Under the pieces are notes generated by a model, which saw only the letters and a program-made list of their open reading frames with translations, was not told the origin of the DNA and did no database searches. Below, piece by piece: positions 34,733-43,179 of a stretch of 64,000 nt of DNA. The position numbers and the translations under genes were made by a program. Within the stretch, counting starts at the first letter, position 1. Each line of letters opens with the position of its first letter. This stretch comes from an uncultured Bacteroidia bacterium (GTDB lineage: Bacteria; Bacteroidota; Bacteroidia; Bacteroidales; UBA932): the NCBI GenBank assembly GCA_902798975.1, contig CADBYT010000003.1:1-64000 (forward strand), given 5' to 3'.

Positions 34733-34814
34733 GCGGGTGTGTTGTAATTGGTAGCCAAGCGGGACTTAGGATCCCGTGTCGCGAGACGTGCGGGTTCGAG
34801 CCCCGCCACCCGCA
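34733..34814 (+). tRNA. tRNA-Leu(TAG), copy 1
   Basis: Class II tRNA. Acceptor GCGGGTG/CACCCGC, anticodon loop CTTAGGA (TAG, reads CUA), variable-arm stem GTC-GCGA-GAC, T-arm GCGGG-TTCGAGC-CCCGC, discriminator A. CCA is not encoded. Confidence 0.95.
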
Positions 34815-34815
34815 C

Positions 34816-34847
34816 AAAAAAGCATGACCGGTCGGTCAGGCTTTTTT
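34816..34847. terminator. Bidirectional terminator after tRNA-Leu copy 1
   Basis: AAAAAAGC...GCTTTTTT outer stem with inner TGACC/GGTCA. Lies between the tRNA and the 3' end of the convergent GH3 gene, so it can end both. Confidence 0.75.
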
Positions 34848-34865
34848 ACGTTATTCATCAATAGC

Positions 34866-37142
34866 TCAGAAGCGGTAAGTCAGCTTTTTCAGGTCCTCGT
34901 CGGCGGAACTGCTGCCGAAGAGGAGTTCGTACTCACCGTGCACGGGAACCATGTCCTGCGCGCCCTCGCTCCACCAGGTGAAGATCTCCTCGTCGAGCGG
35001 GATGCGGACGGTGGACGTGGCGCCGGCCGTCACGGTCACGCGGCGGAAGGCGCGGAGCGTCTTGTTCGGGCCGCCCACATCGCCCGGCTTGCGGACATAG
35101 ACCTGGACCGTCTCGGTGCCGTTGCGCTTGCCGGTGTTCTTGACCGTGAACTCCAGCACGCCGTCGTGCACCTTGCCGGCTCCGTAATGGAACTGGGTAT
35201 AGCTCAGGCCGTATCCGAAGGGGAAGAGCGGCGTACCGCGGAAATAACGGTAGGTGTGACCTTCCATGTTGTAGTCCTCCACCTCGGGGAGCTGGGCCAC
35301 GGAGCGGTAGAAGGTGACCGGCAGCTTGCCGGAAGGGTTGAATTCGCCGTACAGGGCCTCCACGATGGCCGTGCCGCCTTCCTGGCCCGGATACCAGGCC
35401 TGCAGGATGGCGTCGCAGCTGGCCGTCTCGGGCACGAGGCCGATGGCGCAGCCGGAGAAATTCACGAGAATGACCTTCTTGCCGGCGTCATGCAGGACCT
35501 GCAGCAGACGTCGCTGGACAGCAGGGAGTTCGAGGTCGGTGCGGTCGCCGCCGGAAAAGCCCGGCAGCTGCACCGGCATCTCCTCGCCCTCAAGGCGCGG
35601 CGAGATACCGCCCGCGAAAACCACCACGTCGATCCCTTCGAGGCGTTTGAGCACGTCCGCCTCGTCGAGCTCAGGCAGGAAGCTGTCGTGCAGGAGTTTC
35701 GTGCGGCGGGCGTAGGCCTTGACGTCGTTGATGTTGATGGCGTATTGTTTGGCCACCTCCTCGAGCTCTTCGGGCGAGAGCTGCATCAGCTGTGCCATCC
35801 GGTTGTCGGGATCGTTCTCCGGCATGAATTCGGCACCGATGATGCCGCAGCCGCGGAAATTGACAAGCTGCGGATCACGCGCCTTGAAGGCGTCCAGCAG
35901 CGTGACGGTGGACTTCGGGACGGGGTTGTAATTGCCCCACATCATCTCGGCATCGTCGGCGTTCGGGCCGATCAGGGCCACTTTCTGGCCGGGCCGGAGC
36001 GGCAGGACGCCCTTGTTCTGCAGCAGGACCAGTGACTCGCGGGCCATCTTCAGCGACAGCGCGCGGTGCTGCGGCCCCTCCACGATGGCGGGATCGAGAT
36101 GGTCCCAGGGAGAGGCGCCGTCCATCTCGCCGAGGCGGAAGCGCTCGGTGAGGATGCGCATCAGGTTGCGGTCAAGGTCCTTCTCGTCCAGCAGCCCCTG
36201 CTCCACGGCGGCGGGAATGTTGACGAAGGTACTGCCGCACTCCACGTCCAGGCCGTTATGAACCGCCATGGCGGCTGCCTTCACGGGGCTGTCCGTGAAG
36301 CCGTGGCGCCCCTGCTCGAAGAAGTCGGGAATGGCCCAGCAGTCGGAAACCACCATGCCCTGGTAGCCCCACTCCTTGCGGAGGATCTGGTCCACCAGGT
36401 ACGAAGAAGCGGCACAGGGCTCTCCGCGGAAGCGGTTGTACGCCGTCATGATCTCCTGCACGTGCGCCTTGGTCACCAGGTCCTTGAAAGCCGGGAGATA
36501 GGTCTCGCGCAGGTCGCGCTCGGAAATCTGCGCGTCGAAGCGGTGCCGGTTGGACTCCAGGCCGGAGTGCACGGCGTAGTGCTTGGCGCAAGCGTGCGCC
36601 TTGCGGACCGGGGAATCCTCCGGGCCCTGCAGGCCGCGTACCACGGCCATGCCGAGGCGGCCGGTCAGGAAGGGATCCTCCCCGTAGGTCTCCATGCCGC
36701 GGCCCCAGCGGGGATCGCGGAAAATGTTGATGTTCGGCGTCCAGAAGGTCAGGCCCTGATAGACCTTGACGTTGTCCGCCGTCTCGAGGTATTTCACGCG
36801 CGCCTCGTCGCTGGCGGCGGTGAAGACCTCCTCCACCAGCGCCTCGTCGAAGCTCGCCGCCATGCCGATCGGCTGCGGGAACACGGTCGCGCTGCCGTTG
36901 CGGGCGATGCCGTGGAGTGCCTCGCTCCACCAGTTGTACTGCCTGACGCCCAGGCGCGGGATAGCCGGGCTGGCGTGCATGGTCAGCGACGCCTTTTCCT
37001 CCAGGGTCAGGCGGCTGAGCAGGTCGGCGGCACGTTGCTCCGGAGGGAGATTCTTATTCTGGTACGGATACGGCTGCGCGAGGGCAGCAACGGCCCACAG
37101 AATGCCCAGCACGAGCGCCGGGAAACGTTTTCTGCAATTCAT
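34866..37142 (-). CDS. Glycoside hydrolase family 3 (beta-xylosidase/glucosidase-like)
   Basis: A 758-residue exported enzyme (signal 1-22, AALA-QPYP). Full GH3 architecture: N-terminal barrel with WWSEALHGIARNG, FRDPRWGRGMETYGEDPFL and the nucleophile Asp in MVVSDCWAI (about D267); the alpha/beta sandwich with the acid/base region; and a C-terminal fibronectin-III-like domain (FPFGYGLSYTQFHYG, EVTVKNTG-type). NWWSEALHG and the spacing are closest to xylan beta-xylosidases or arabinofuranosidases, but the substrate is not proven. Between two tRNA-Leu genes, 19 bases downstream of the M48 gene. Confidence 0.9.
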   Translation of the reverse strand: MNCRKRFPALVLGILWAVAALAQPYPYQNKNLPPEQRAADLLSRLTLEEKASLTMHASPAIPRLGVRQYNWWSEALHGIARNGSATVFPQPIGMAASFDEALVEEVFTAASDEARVKYLETADNVKVYQGLTFWTPNINIFRDPRWGRGMETYGEDPFLTGRLGMAVVRGLQGPEDSPVRKAHACAKHYAVHSGLESNRHRFDAQISERDLRETYLPAFKDLVTKAHVQEIMTAYNRFRGEPCAASSYLVDQILRKEWGYQGMVVSDCWAIPDFFEQGRHGFTDSPVKAAAMAVHNGLDVECGSTFVNIPAAVEQGLLDEKDLDRNLMRILTERFRLGEMDGASPWDHLDPAIVEGPQHRALSLKMARESLVLLQNKGVLPLRPGQKVALIGPNADDAEMMWGNYNPVPKSTVTLLDAFKARDPQLVNFRGCGIIGAEFMPENDPDNRMAQLMQLSPEELEEVAKQYAININDVKAYARRTKLLHDSFLPELDEADVLKRLEGIDVVVFAGGISPRLEGEEMPVQLPGFSGGDRTDLELPAVQRRLLQVLHDAGKKVILVNFSGCAIGLVPETASCDAILQAWYPGQEGGTAIVEALYGEFNPSGKLPVTFYRSVAQLPEVEDYNMEGHTYRYFRGTPLFPFGYGLSYTQFHYGAGKVHDGVLEFTVKNTGKRNGTETVQVYVRKPGDVGGPNKTLRAFRRVTVTAGATSTVRIPLDEEIFTWWSEGAQDMVPVHGEYELLFGSSSADEDLKKLTYRF

Positions 37143-37161
37143 GGATCTATACGGTTAATGG

Positions 37162-37944
37162 TTATTCAGTCGTGGTCTTGCCGGTGAACTGGTCGGCCTT
37201 CTTGCGCATCTTGGCGGCGCGCTTGGCGCTGTCGGGGTGCGAGGAGAACATCTTGGCCAGCGTGGAGGACTGCGTGCCGCCGGAGAGGTCGTTCAATTTC
37301 TCCAGTGAGCGGCACATGCCATAGGGATCGCGTCCCTGCTCGACGGAGAACTGGAAGCCGAAATCGTCGGCGCGGGACTCCTGGGCCTGGGAGAACTGGG
37401 CGTTCACATAGGCTTCCGAAATGTCGCCGAGGATGGTGCCGGCCAGCTGTCCGTAGCCGCCTGCCGCATAAATGGCCTCCCGGGCGGCGGAGCCGAGGTA
37501 GGCCCGCTTCATCGCCTTCATCGAGTCCTTGTTGACGACGTGCCCCAACTCATGGCCGATGACGGCGAAGAGCTCGTCGTCGTCCATCAGGTCCATGAGC
37601 GCGGAGTTCACGCGCACGGAGCCGTCGCCATAGGCGCAGGCGTTCACCTCATTGGAGCGGTAGACCTTGAAATTCAGCGTTTTGCCATCCACGGAGCCGA
37701 TGCCGGACATCAGCTTCTCCAGCCGCTGCTGGTACTTGGCGTCGGCGAGCGGGGTCTGGGCGTCCGTGTAGGCCACGGACTGGCGGCAGAGTTCGGCGAC
37801 CTGCTCGTCCGAGATGGAAGCGGCCGTCGCCGCCTTCGCACCGGCGCTGGCCAGGCGGCCGTAATCCCAGTTGATGTTGGACAGGGTGCTGCAACCGCAC
37901 GCCAGCACGGCCGCAAGCAAAAGAGGGAGGAATCGTTTCATCAT
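37162..37944 (-). CDS. M48-family metallopeptidase lipoprotein
   Basis: A 260-residue periplasmic lipoprotein (MMKRFLPLLLAAVLACGCS; lipobox ACGC). Zinc motif HELGH at residues 131-135, preceded by DDDELFAVIG, with the third ligand expected in the E-x3-D of QESRADDFGFQFS. This matches the short M48C / LoiP-YcaL-like peptidases that act on misfolded outer-membrane proteins. The C-terminal SHPDSAKRAAKMRKKAD is typical. The upstream region ends in the tRNA-Leu terminator; GH3 follows after 17 bases. Confidence 0.9.
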   Translation of the reverse strand: MMKRFLPLLLAAVLACGCSTLSNINWDYGRLASAGAKAATAASISDEQVAELCRQSVAYTDAQTPLADAKYQQRLEKLMSGIGSVDGKTLNFKVYRSNEVNACAYGDGSVRVNSALMDLMDDDELFAVIGHELGHVVNKDSMKAMKRAYLGSAAREAIYAAGGYGQLAGTILGDISEAYVNAQFSQAQESRADDFGFQFSVEQGRDPYGMCRSLEKLNDLSGGTQSSTLAKMFSSHPDSAKRAAKMRKKADQFTGKTTTE

Positions 37945-37960
37945 ACGGCAAATATAACAA

Positions 37961-37990
37961 AAAAAGGCCAGGATTATTCCTGACCTTTTT
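37961..37990. terminator. Terminator of tRNA-Leu copy 2
   Basis: AAAAAGGCCAGGA and TCCTGACCTTTTT pair with one mismatch around TTAT. Immediately past the tRNA on the minus strand. Confidence 0.75.
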
Positions 37991-37992
37991 CG

Positions 37993-38074
37993 TGCGGGTG
38001 GCGGGGCTCAAACCCGCACGCCTTGCGGCACGGGATCCTAAGTCCCGCTTGGCTACCAATTACAACACACCCGC
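37993..38074 (-). tRNA. tRNA-Leu(TAG), copy 2
   Basis: Same acceptor, D-arm and anticodon arm as copy 1. The variable arm is GCC-GCAA-GGC (covarying with copy 1), and the T-loop reads TTTGAGC, so the normally invariant C56 is T. Discriminator A, no CCA encoded. Its first 15 bases also form the last codons and stop of the ABC permease gene. Confidence 0.92.
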
Positions 38075-39295
38075 GCGTTGTGGTTTGCAAAGATAGCAAT
38101 TTTCCAGAAACACCGCCGCGCAGGCGAGGAAGTAATACACGACCGTCTGGACGGTCAGGATGCGGATCTCGGGAGCGATACCCTGCAGCGTGCAACCGGC
38201 CGTATTGAGGTTGATGAACGCCCGGCAGCCGAAGGTGGACGGGAAGAGGTACGAGAAGGCCCGCCAGAACGCCGGGATGGCCGTCTCGGGCCAGGAGAAG
38301 CCCGTCAGGAACAGCAGGATCGGCGAGACGGACAGGAACAGGACGAAGACCGTCTCGCGCCGGGTGATGAGCGTGCTCCAGGTGAAGCTGAAGAAGATGC
38401 AGTCCACGACGTAGAAGACCAGCAGGACCATCACATCCAACCAGTCCGCATGCTGCGGCAGGCGGAAGATCCAGGGAATCAACAGCGTGACGATGGTTCC
38501 GACCACCATGTAGACGGCGAAATAAGCCGCCCCGCGGCCCAGCACCACACGCCCCATGCCCAGCCCCTGCAGGTGATTCGGCAGCGAGGCGAAGCTGTGG
38601 TTCCGCTCGCGGAGCGTGCCCGCCAGCAGGGAGGAGCCGTAGAACATCGTCTGCTGGATCACGAGCATCAGCGCCGCCGAGATGAAGAAGATCGTGTACG
38701 AGAAGGGCTTGTTGTACGGGACGTTCTCGTCGGAGAGCACCGGCTGCACCAGCTCGCCGGCCTCCTGGCCGGTGAAGCCGTCCGCGGCGTAGTGCTCCAG
38801 CTGGATGGTGTGCATCTCGTCCAGCATCACCAGGCTGGAGGCGATGCGCAAATCCTTGTAATACAGGAAGGAAGACATATCCGCATAGGTGGAGATGCTC
38901 CCCTGCTCCAGGCGGTTCAGGCGCTCGTCGAAATCCTTGGGGATGTACACGATGCCGTGCACCTTGCGCTGGTGCATCAGCTCCTCAGCCTCGGCCATGG
39001 AGGCGCACTCGCAATAGATGTCGCATTCGCGCGTGGCGTCGAACTTCTGCAGATAGCGGCGGCTGTACGCCCCGTCCGAGAGGTTCACCACGGCCACCGG
39101 CATGCTGTCCACCGTACCGTTGCTGTAGACGATGTTGTACAGCACGGGATAGAGCAGGCCGCCGACGAAGAAGATGACCATCGCACCGGCATCGGTGAAG
39201 ATCAGCTTCAACTCGTGTATGAAGATGCCGTACCAGTCGCGCAGCCACTGTCCGGCGTAGCTTATCTTAATCTCTTTCATAACGTTCATTGACAT
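38060..39295 (-). CDS. ABC-2-type exporter permease
   Basis: A 411-residue inner-membrane protein: one N-terminal TM (MVIFFVGGLLYPVLYNIVY), a periplasmic domain of about 170 residues, then five C-terminal TMs, the layout of ABC2_membrane_3 permeases (YhhJ/YbhR/YbhS type). It lies downstream of a TolC-HlyD-permease run, with a 29-base overlap if the first ATG is used (14 bases from the ATG at 39280, MKEIKISYAG). No ATPase gene is in the operon. The last five codons and stop (A-G-V-L-stop) lie in the 5' part of tRNA-Leu copy 2. Confidence 0.85.
   Translation of the reverse strand: MSMNVMKEIKISYAGQWLRDWYGIFIHELKLIFTDAGAMVIFFVGGLLYPVLYNIVYSNGTVDSMPVAVVNLSDGAYSRRYLQKFDATRECDIYCECASMAEAEELMHQRKVHGIVYIPKDFDERLNRLEQGSISTYADMSSFLYYKDLRIASSLVMLDEMHTIQLEHYAADGFTGQEAGELVQPVLSDENVPYNKPFSYTIFFISAALMLVIQQTMFYGSSLLAGTLRERNHSFASLPNHLQGLGMGRVVLGRGAAYFAVYMVVGTIVTLLIPWIFRLPQHADWLDVMVLLVFYVVDCIFFSFTWSTLITRRETVFVLFLSVSPILLFLTGFSWPETAIPAFWRAFSYLFPSTFGCRAFINLNTAGCTLQGIAPEIRILTVQTVVYYFLACAAVFLENCYLCKPQRAGVL
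38088..38095 (-). promoter_or_regulatory. -7 box of tRNA-Leu copy 2
   Basis: Minus-strand TATCTTTG, 13 bases before the tRNA, the same placement as in copy 1. It lies inside the 3' end of the permease gene. Confidence 0.5.
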
Positions 39296-40427
39296 AAGCT
39301 TCCTCCAGGCGCCGCAGCAGGACGGGCGGCAGCAAGAGGAAAATCAGCAGGTGTACGGCTTCCTGCCACCAGCCGGCGAAGCCGCTCCCCCAGATGGTCT
39401 CCTGCACGCTGAGCAGGTAGTAGTGGCGCAGCGGGAAGATCTCGCCGATCCCCCGGATGCCGGCGGGCATCGCTTCAACGGGCAGGGTGAAACCCGCCAC
39501 GGAGAAAGCGAAGACGCTGAAGATGGCGCTGACGCTGATGGCCAGCCGCAGGTTGGGGATCAGCTCGATGATGAACAGGCCGATGGCCTGCGCAGCCGCC
39601 ACGAGCAGCAGGATTGCGAGGCACATCCACCCCACGGAACCGCGGATGGGATAGTGCAGCCAGTGGTAGAGGATCAGCTCCAGGCTGATGCCCAGCACCG
39701 TGAAGATGAGCGAATACGGCAGCAACTTCCCGAGCAGGGCCTTCCCCATCGAACCGCCGGCGGTCTGCATCAGGTGGCGCGAGGTGCCGTATTTGAGTTC
39801 GGAGCCCACGGCATAGACCGTGATCAGGATCACGATCATCTCCAGCACGCCGGGCAGTAGCACGCCGTTCAGGTAAACGCCGTAGTTGGTCGTCGTGTTG
39901 CCGATCTGGTGCGCGTCCAGCACGATGGGCTGGATGCGGGCCAGGATCTCGCGCTCGTTCACGCCCTTGGCGCGCAGCACCTGGCGCTGGACCGCGCCGT
40001 TGGTGAGGTTCACCATCGTGACGATGTTGCCGTAGGAGAGCGCTCCGCCCACGAAATACAGCGAGTTGACGTAATAGCCCAGGTGCGGCTGCCGGTTGGC
40101 CTGGATGTCGTCGTTGAACCCTTCCGGGATCACGACGAAGGCCGTCAGGCGCCCCGTCTGCATGTCGTGGCGCGCCTGGTGGATGTCGTCGTAATAGACG
40201 ACCGCTCCCTGCTGCGTGGCGTCCAGCTGCTGGCAGAACGAGCGCGACGTCGAACTGCGGTCGCAATCCACCACGCCGACCGGCAGGTCGTGCGGCAAGC
40301 CGTCCTGCATGAAGCTCAGGTAGAACACGGTGTTGAAGACCATCACCCCCACGGAGGCCAGGATATAAATAGGCCGCTGCCGGAAGATGCGGATCTCGCG
40401 CCGCAGGACTTGCAGGATCTCTTTCAT
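39267..40427 (-). CDS. ABC-2-type exporter permease
   Basis: A 386-residue paralogue of its neighbour: an N-terminal TM (YILASVGVMVFNTVFYLSF), a periplasmic domain with the 'VGVVDCDRSSTSRSF' and 'AFVVIPEGFNDDI' segments of ABC2_membrane_3, and about five C-terminal TMs (LEMIVILITVYAVGSELKYGTSR). The two probably form a heterodimer that exports small hydrophobic compounds or drugs through HlyD and TolC. The start touches the HlyD stop (TAATG). Confidence 0.87.
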   Translation of the reverse strand: MKEILQVLRREIRIFRQRPIYILASVGVMVFNTVFYLSFMQDGLPHDLPVGVVDCDRSSTSRSFCQQLDATQQGAVVYYDDIHQARHDMQTGRLTAFVVIPEGFNDDIQANRQPHLGYYVNSLYFVGGALSYGNIVTMVNLTNGAVQRQVLRAKGVNEREILARIQPIVLDAHQIGNTTTNYGVYLNGVLLPGVLEMIVILITVYAVGSELKYGTSRHLMQTAGGSMGKALLGKLLPYSLIFTVLGISLELILYHWLHYPIRGSVGWMCLAILLLVAAAQAIGLFIIELIPNLRLAISVSAIFSVFAFSVAGFTLPVEAMPAGIRGIGEIFPLRHYYLLSVQETIWGSGFAGWWQEAVHLLIFLLLPPVLLRRLEEAYVNERYERD

Positions 40428-41419
40428 TACTTCTCCCGATAGATCAAGATCGCACTCATGCCGGGACGCAGGCCCTCCACAGGATAGTCCGGACGGGCAC
40501 GGACCTCAAAGGTACGCGTGTCGAATTCGCCGATCTCGCGGGTGGCCTTCCAGGTGGCGTAGGACTCACGGGCAGCCAGGTAATAGACCGTGGCACCGAC
40601 CTCCCGGCCGTTCAGCGCCGGGATGGACAGGGTGATGTGGCTGCCGTTCTGCATGGCGTTCAGGCGGTCCTCCCGGATGTTGAAGGTGAACCACATGTCG
40701 GACAGGTCCTGGACCGTCATGATCGGGGACCCCTGCCCCACCAGTTCGCCCACCTTCGGGTAGCGGTTGGACACGATGCCGTCGGCGGGAGAGGTCAGCT
40801 TGATCTCGTCCTGGTAATCATTCAGCAGCTGGATGGCGGCATCGGCCCGCTCCACGAGCGCCACGGCGGCGTCCTTGTCTTCCTGGCGCGCTCCGTTCAC
40901 GGCCATCGCGTACTGCGACTGCGCGGCCTTGGTCGTGGCCACGGCGGCGCGGTACTGGGCCTCGACTTCGTCGAATTTCTGGTCGGAGACCACCTTCTGG
41001 TCGTGCAGGGTCTGCATGCGCTCGTAGGACTTGCGCATCACTTCCTCACCCACGAGCGCTTTCTGCCAGAGCTCGTAGGCGCCCATGATCTGTTCCTTGC
41101 GGGCGCCGTTCATCGCCTTGTCCTTCTGGGCCACGGCTGCGGCCCGGGCGGCCTGCGCCTCGGCGATCTTGGAGCGGATCTCGGGCGAATCGATCAGCAC
41201 GAGGGTATCCCCCTTGTGGACCTGCTGGCCCTCTTCGGCGTAGAACGCCTCGATACGGCCCGGCACCTTGCCGGACACACGATACTCCGTGGCTTCGGCC
41301 TCGCCCTGGATCACGACGGGCTGCGGTCGGGAAACGATGAACCCGATCAGGGAAACGGTGAGGATGATGGCGATCAGCGCTCCCACGCCGATCAGCAGAT
41401 TATAACTTCTCTTGACCAT
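40427..41419 (-). CDS. HlyD-family periplasmic adaptor
   Basis: A 330-residue membrane-fusion protein. One N-terminal TM (YNLLIGVGALIAIILTVSLIGFIV). Lipoyl/barrel-sandwich halves flank a coiled coil (about 85-190: VSGKVPGRIEAFYAEEGQQVHKGDTL and LTSPADGIVSNRYPKVGELVGQGSPIM). The beta-barrel domain has RPDYPVEGLRPGMSAILIY. It bridges inner-membrane permeases and TolC. The start at 41419 (MVKRSYNLL) gives the TM anchor; one base separates it from the TolC stop. Confidence 0.92.
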   Translation of the reverse strand: MVKRSYNLLIGVGALIAIILTVSLIGFIVSRPQPVVIQGEAEATEYRVSGKVPGRIEAFYAEEGQQVHKGDTLVLIDSPEIRSKIAEAQAARAAAVAQKDKAMNGARKEQIMGAYELWQKALVGEEVMRKSYERMQTLHDQKVVSDQKFDEVEAQYRAAVATTKAAQSQYAMAVNGARQEDKDAAVALVERADAAIQLLNDYQDEIKLTSPADGIVSNRYPKVGELVGQGSPIMTVQDLSDMWFTFNIREDRLNAMQNGSHITLSIPALNGREVGATVYYLAARESYATWKATREIGEFDTRTFEVRARPDYPVEGLRPGMSAILIYREK

Positions 41420-41420
41420 A

Positions 41421-43019
41421 TTAGTTTCTTTGATTATTTCTATTCGGGGCGATGTCCCCCTCGGAGCGGCGCAGGCGGGCGGCGGTGAGCTGCAGTTCGG
41501 TACCGGCATCGATGCATTCGGAATGGGCCTGCAGCCAGGCCGCCTGTGCGGCCAGCACGGTGTCGGTCGTGACCACGCCGGCATCGAAGCCCACCGTGGC
41601 CATGCGCAGGTTCTCCTCGGCCGCCTCCAGGTTGGCCTCGGAGCTGTCAAGGCGCTCGCGGGATTCCCCGAGCAGCTTGCGCTCCTGGGCCACCTGCAGG
41701 GTGATCAGCTCCCGCGCATCCTGCATCTTGCTCTCGTAGAGCGTCGCTTCGGCCTTGGCCTTGCGGTACTTGTTGGTGGCTTCCATCCCGTGGAAGAGCG
41801 GCACGCTGACCAGCACGCCGACGTTGAACATGCCGCCGTTCCAGCTGTTGCTGTATCCGTTATAAAGGTTCGGATTCGAAATGAGGTAATTGGCCGTCAG
41901 CACCACCTTCGGCATCATGTCCGCCCGGGCGATCTTGGCCTTCCGGTCGTAGATCTGCGAGGCGAGCTCGAGGCTGCGCGTCTCCGGCCGGTCCGCGAAC
42001 ACGGCCTCCATGTCCTTGCCGGCGCCGGTGCCCGGCAGCGGCACAAGGTCGGCATTCTCGTCCACGAGGGTGATGACGCTGTCGAGCGGAAGGCCGATGC
42101 GCTTGCAGAGCAGCATCTTCGCCAGGGTCAGACCGTTGCCTGCCTTGGTCTTGAGCATGTCCGCCTCGTTGGCCTTGACCTTCACCTGCAGGGCATCCGA
42201 CTCCGTCATCACGCCCGCGGCGACGGCTTTCTGCACGTTGCCTTCCAGCACATGCAGCAGATCCGAATAGGCATCGGCAAGCTTTTTCTTCGCCGCGATG
42301 GAGACGATCTGCCAGTAGGCCTCGTCCACGTCCACGATCACATCCGCGTAGGCCTGGTCGAAGCGGGCCTCTTCCAGCTGCTCCGCCAGGGCGGCCATCT
42401 GGTTGGAATAGACGATCTTACCGCCCACGAAGACCGGCTGCTGCAGGGAGACCGCCGCCCCGAGCAGGTGGTGGTTGTCGAGGTGCAGGGCGTCGTCGAT
42501 CTCGCGCCCGATGGCATTCACGGGCGTGGCGACGTCCGGGGCCTTCAGCTGGTCGAGGTCGGCCTGTTCGAGGACCCCGAAGAAGCCCTTCCACATGGGG
42601 CTGAGGCTGTACTCCAGCGCCATGAGCGGATCGTTCTTGATCGCTTCTTCCATCTTGTCGCGCATGGCCTGCGCGCTCTGTCCGAGCTGCGCGGCCGCGT
42701 CGGCATAAGCCTGGTCCAGGACGCCCTGGACCCGGTCGCCGGCGCTCTGCAGGGCCGCCGACTGCTCGTCGCTGACGAGGGAGATGTTCCGGCTGTTGTA
42801 CTGATAGGTGCCGGTGGCGGAAATGTTGGGGAAATAATTGGCAAGCGCCACTTTGCGGTCATAGCCGGCCATGTCGATGGCCGTCTGCGCCTGTTCGAGC
42901 TCCCGGCTGCACCGGACGGCCATCCGGTGGCAGTCTTCGAGCGAGAGCACCTGCTGCGCCGCCGCGCTGCCGCCCAGCAGGAGGAGACCGATGGTAAGGA
43001 TGTAACAACTCTTTTTCAT
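41421..43019 (-). CDS. TolC-family outer-membrane efflux protein
   Basis: A 532-residue protein with a signal peptide (cleaved near AAA-QQ). Two outer-membrane efflux repeats of long heptad helices (LEDCHRMAVRCSRELEQA, YFPNISATGTYQYNS, and in the second half MMPKVVLTANYLIS, VLVSVPLFHG). It is longer than typical because of an insert of about 90 residues after the first beta region. First gene of the exporter operon, divergent from an AraC-type regulator that may control it. Confidence 0.92.
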   Translation of the reverse strand: MKKSCYILTIGLLLLGGSAAAQQVLSLEDCHRMAVRCSRELEQAQTAIDMAGYDRKVALANYFPNISATGTYQYNSRNISLVSDEQSAALQSAGDRVQGVLDQAYADAAAQLGQSAQAMRDKMEEAIKNDPLMALEYSLSPMWKGFFGVLEQADLDQLKAPDVATPVNAIGREIDDALHLDNHHLLGAAVSLQQPVFVGGKIVYSNQMAALAEQLEEARFDQAYADVIVDVDEAYWQIVSIAAKKKLADAYSDLLHVLEGNVQKAVAAGVMTESDALQVKVKANEADMLKTKAGNGLTLAKMLLCKRIGLPLDSVITLVDENADLVPLPGTGAGKDMEAVFADRPETRSLELASQIYDRKAKIARADMMPKVVLTANYLISNPNLYNGYSNSWNGGMFNVGVLVSVPLFHGMEATNKYRKAKAEATLYESKMQDARELITLQVAQERKLLGESRERLDSSEANLEAAEENLRMATVGFDAGVVTTDTVLAAQAAWLQAHSECIDAGTELQLTAARLRRSEGDIAPNRNNQRN

Positions 43020-43148
43020 GTTCGTTTTTTCATGTACTCGGCACCCTCCCTCTCAATGATTCTGCCAGCATGGCGCAAAATTGACTAACAAAAAGGGACA
43101 TTTACTATACAATAAGGGCAAAAATGCGATAAATAGATAATTTATGAC

Positions 43149-43156
43149 TACTTTTG
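43149..43156 (+). promoter_or_regulatory. -7 box for the AraC-type regulator
   Basis: TACTTTTG fits TAnnTTTG and lies 23 bases before the ATG at 43180. It falls inside the longer reading frame from 43144, so the start at 43180 is favoured. Confidence 0.45.
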
Positions 43157-43179
43157 TAGAAAACAGGACCCCTATCGTT

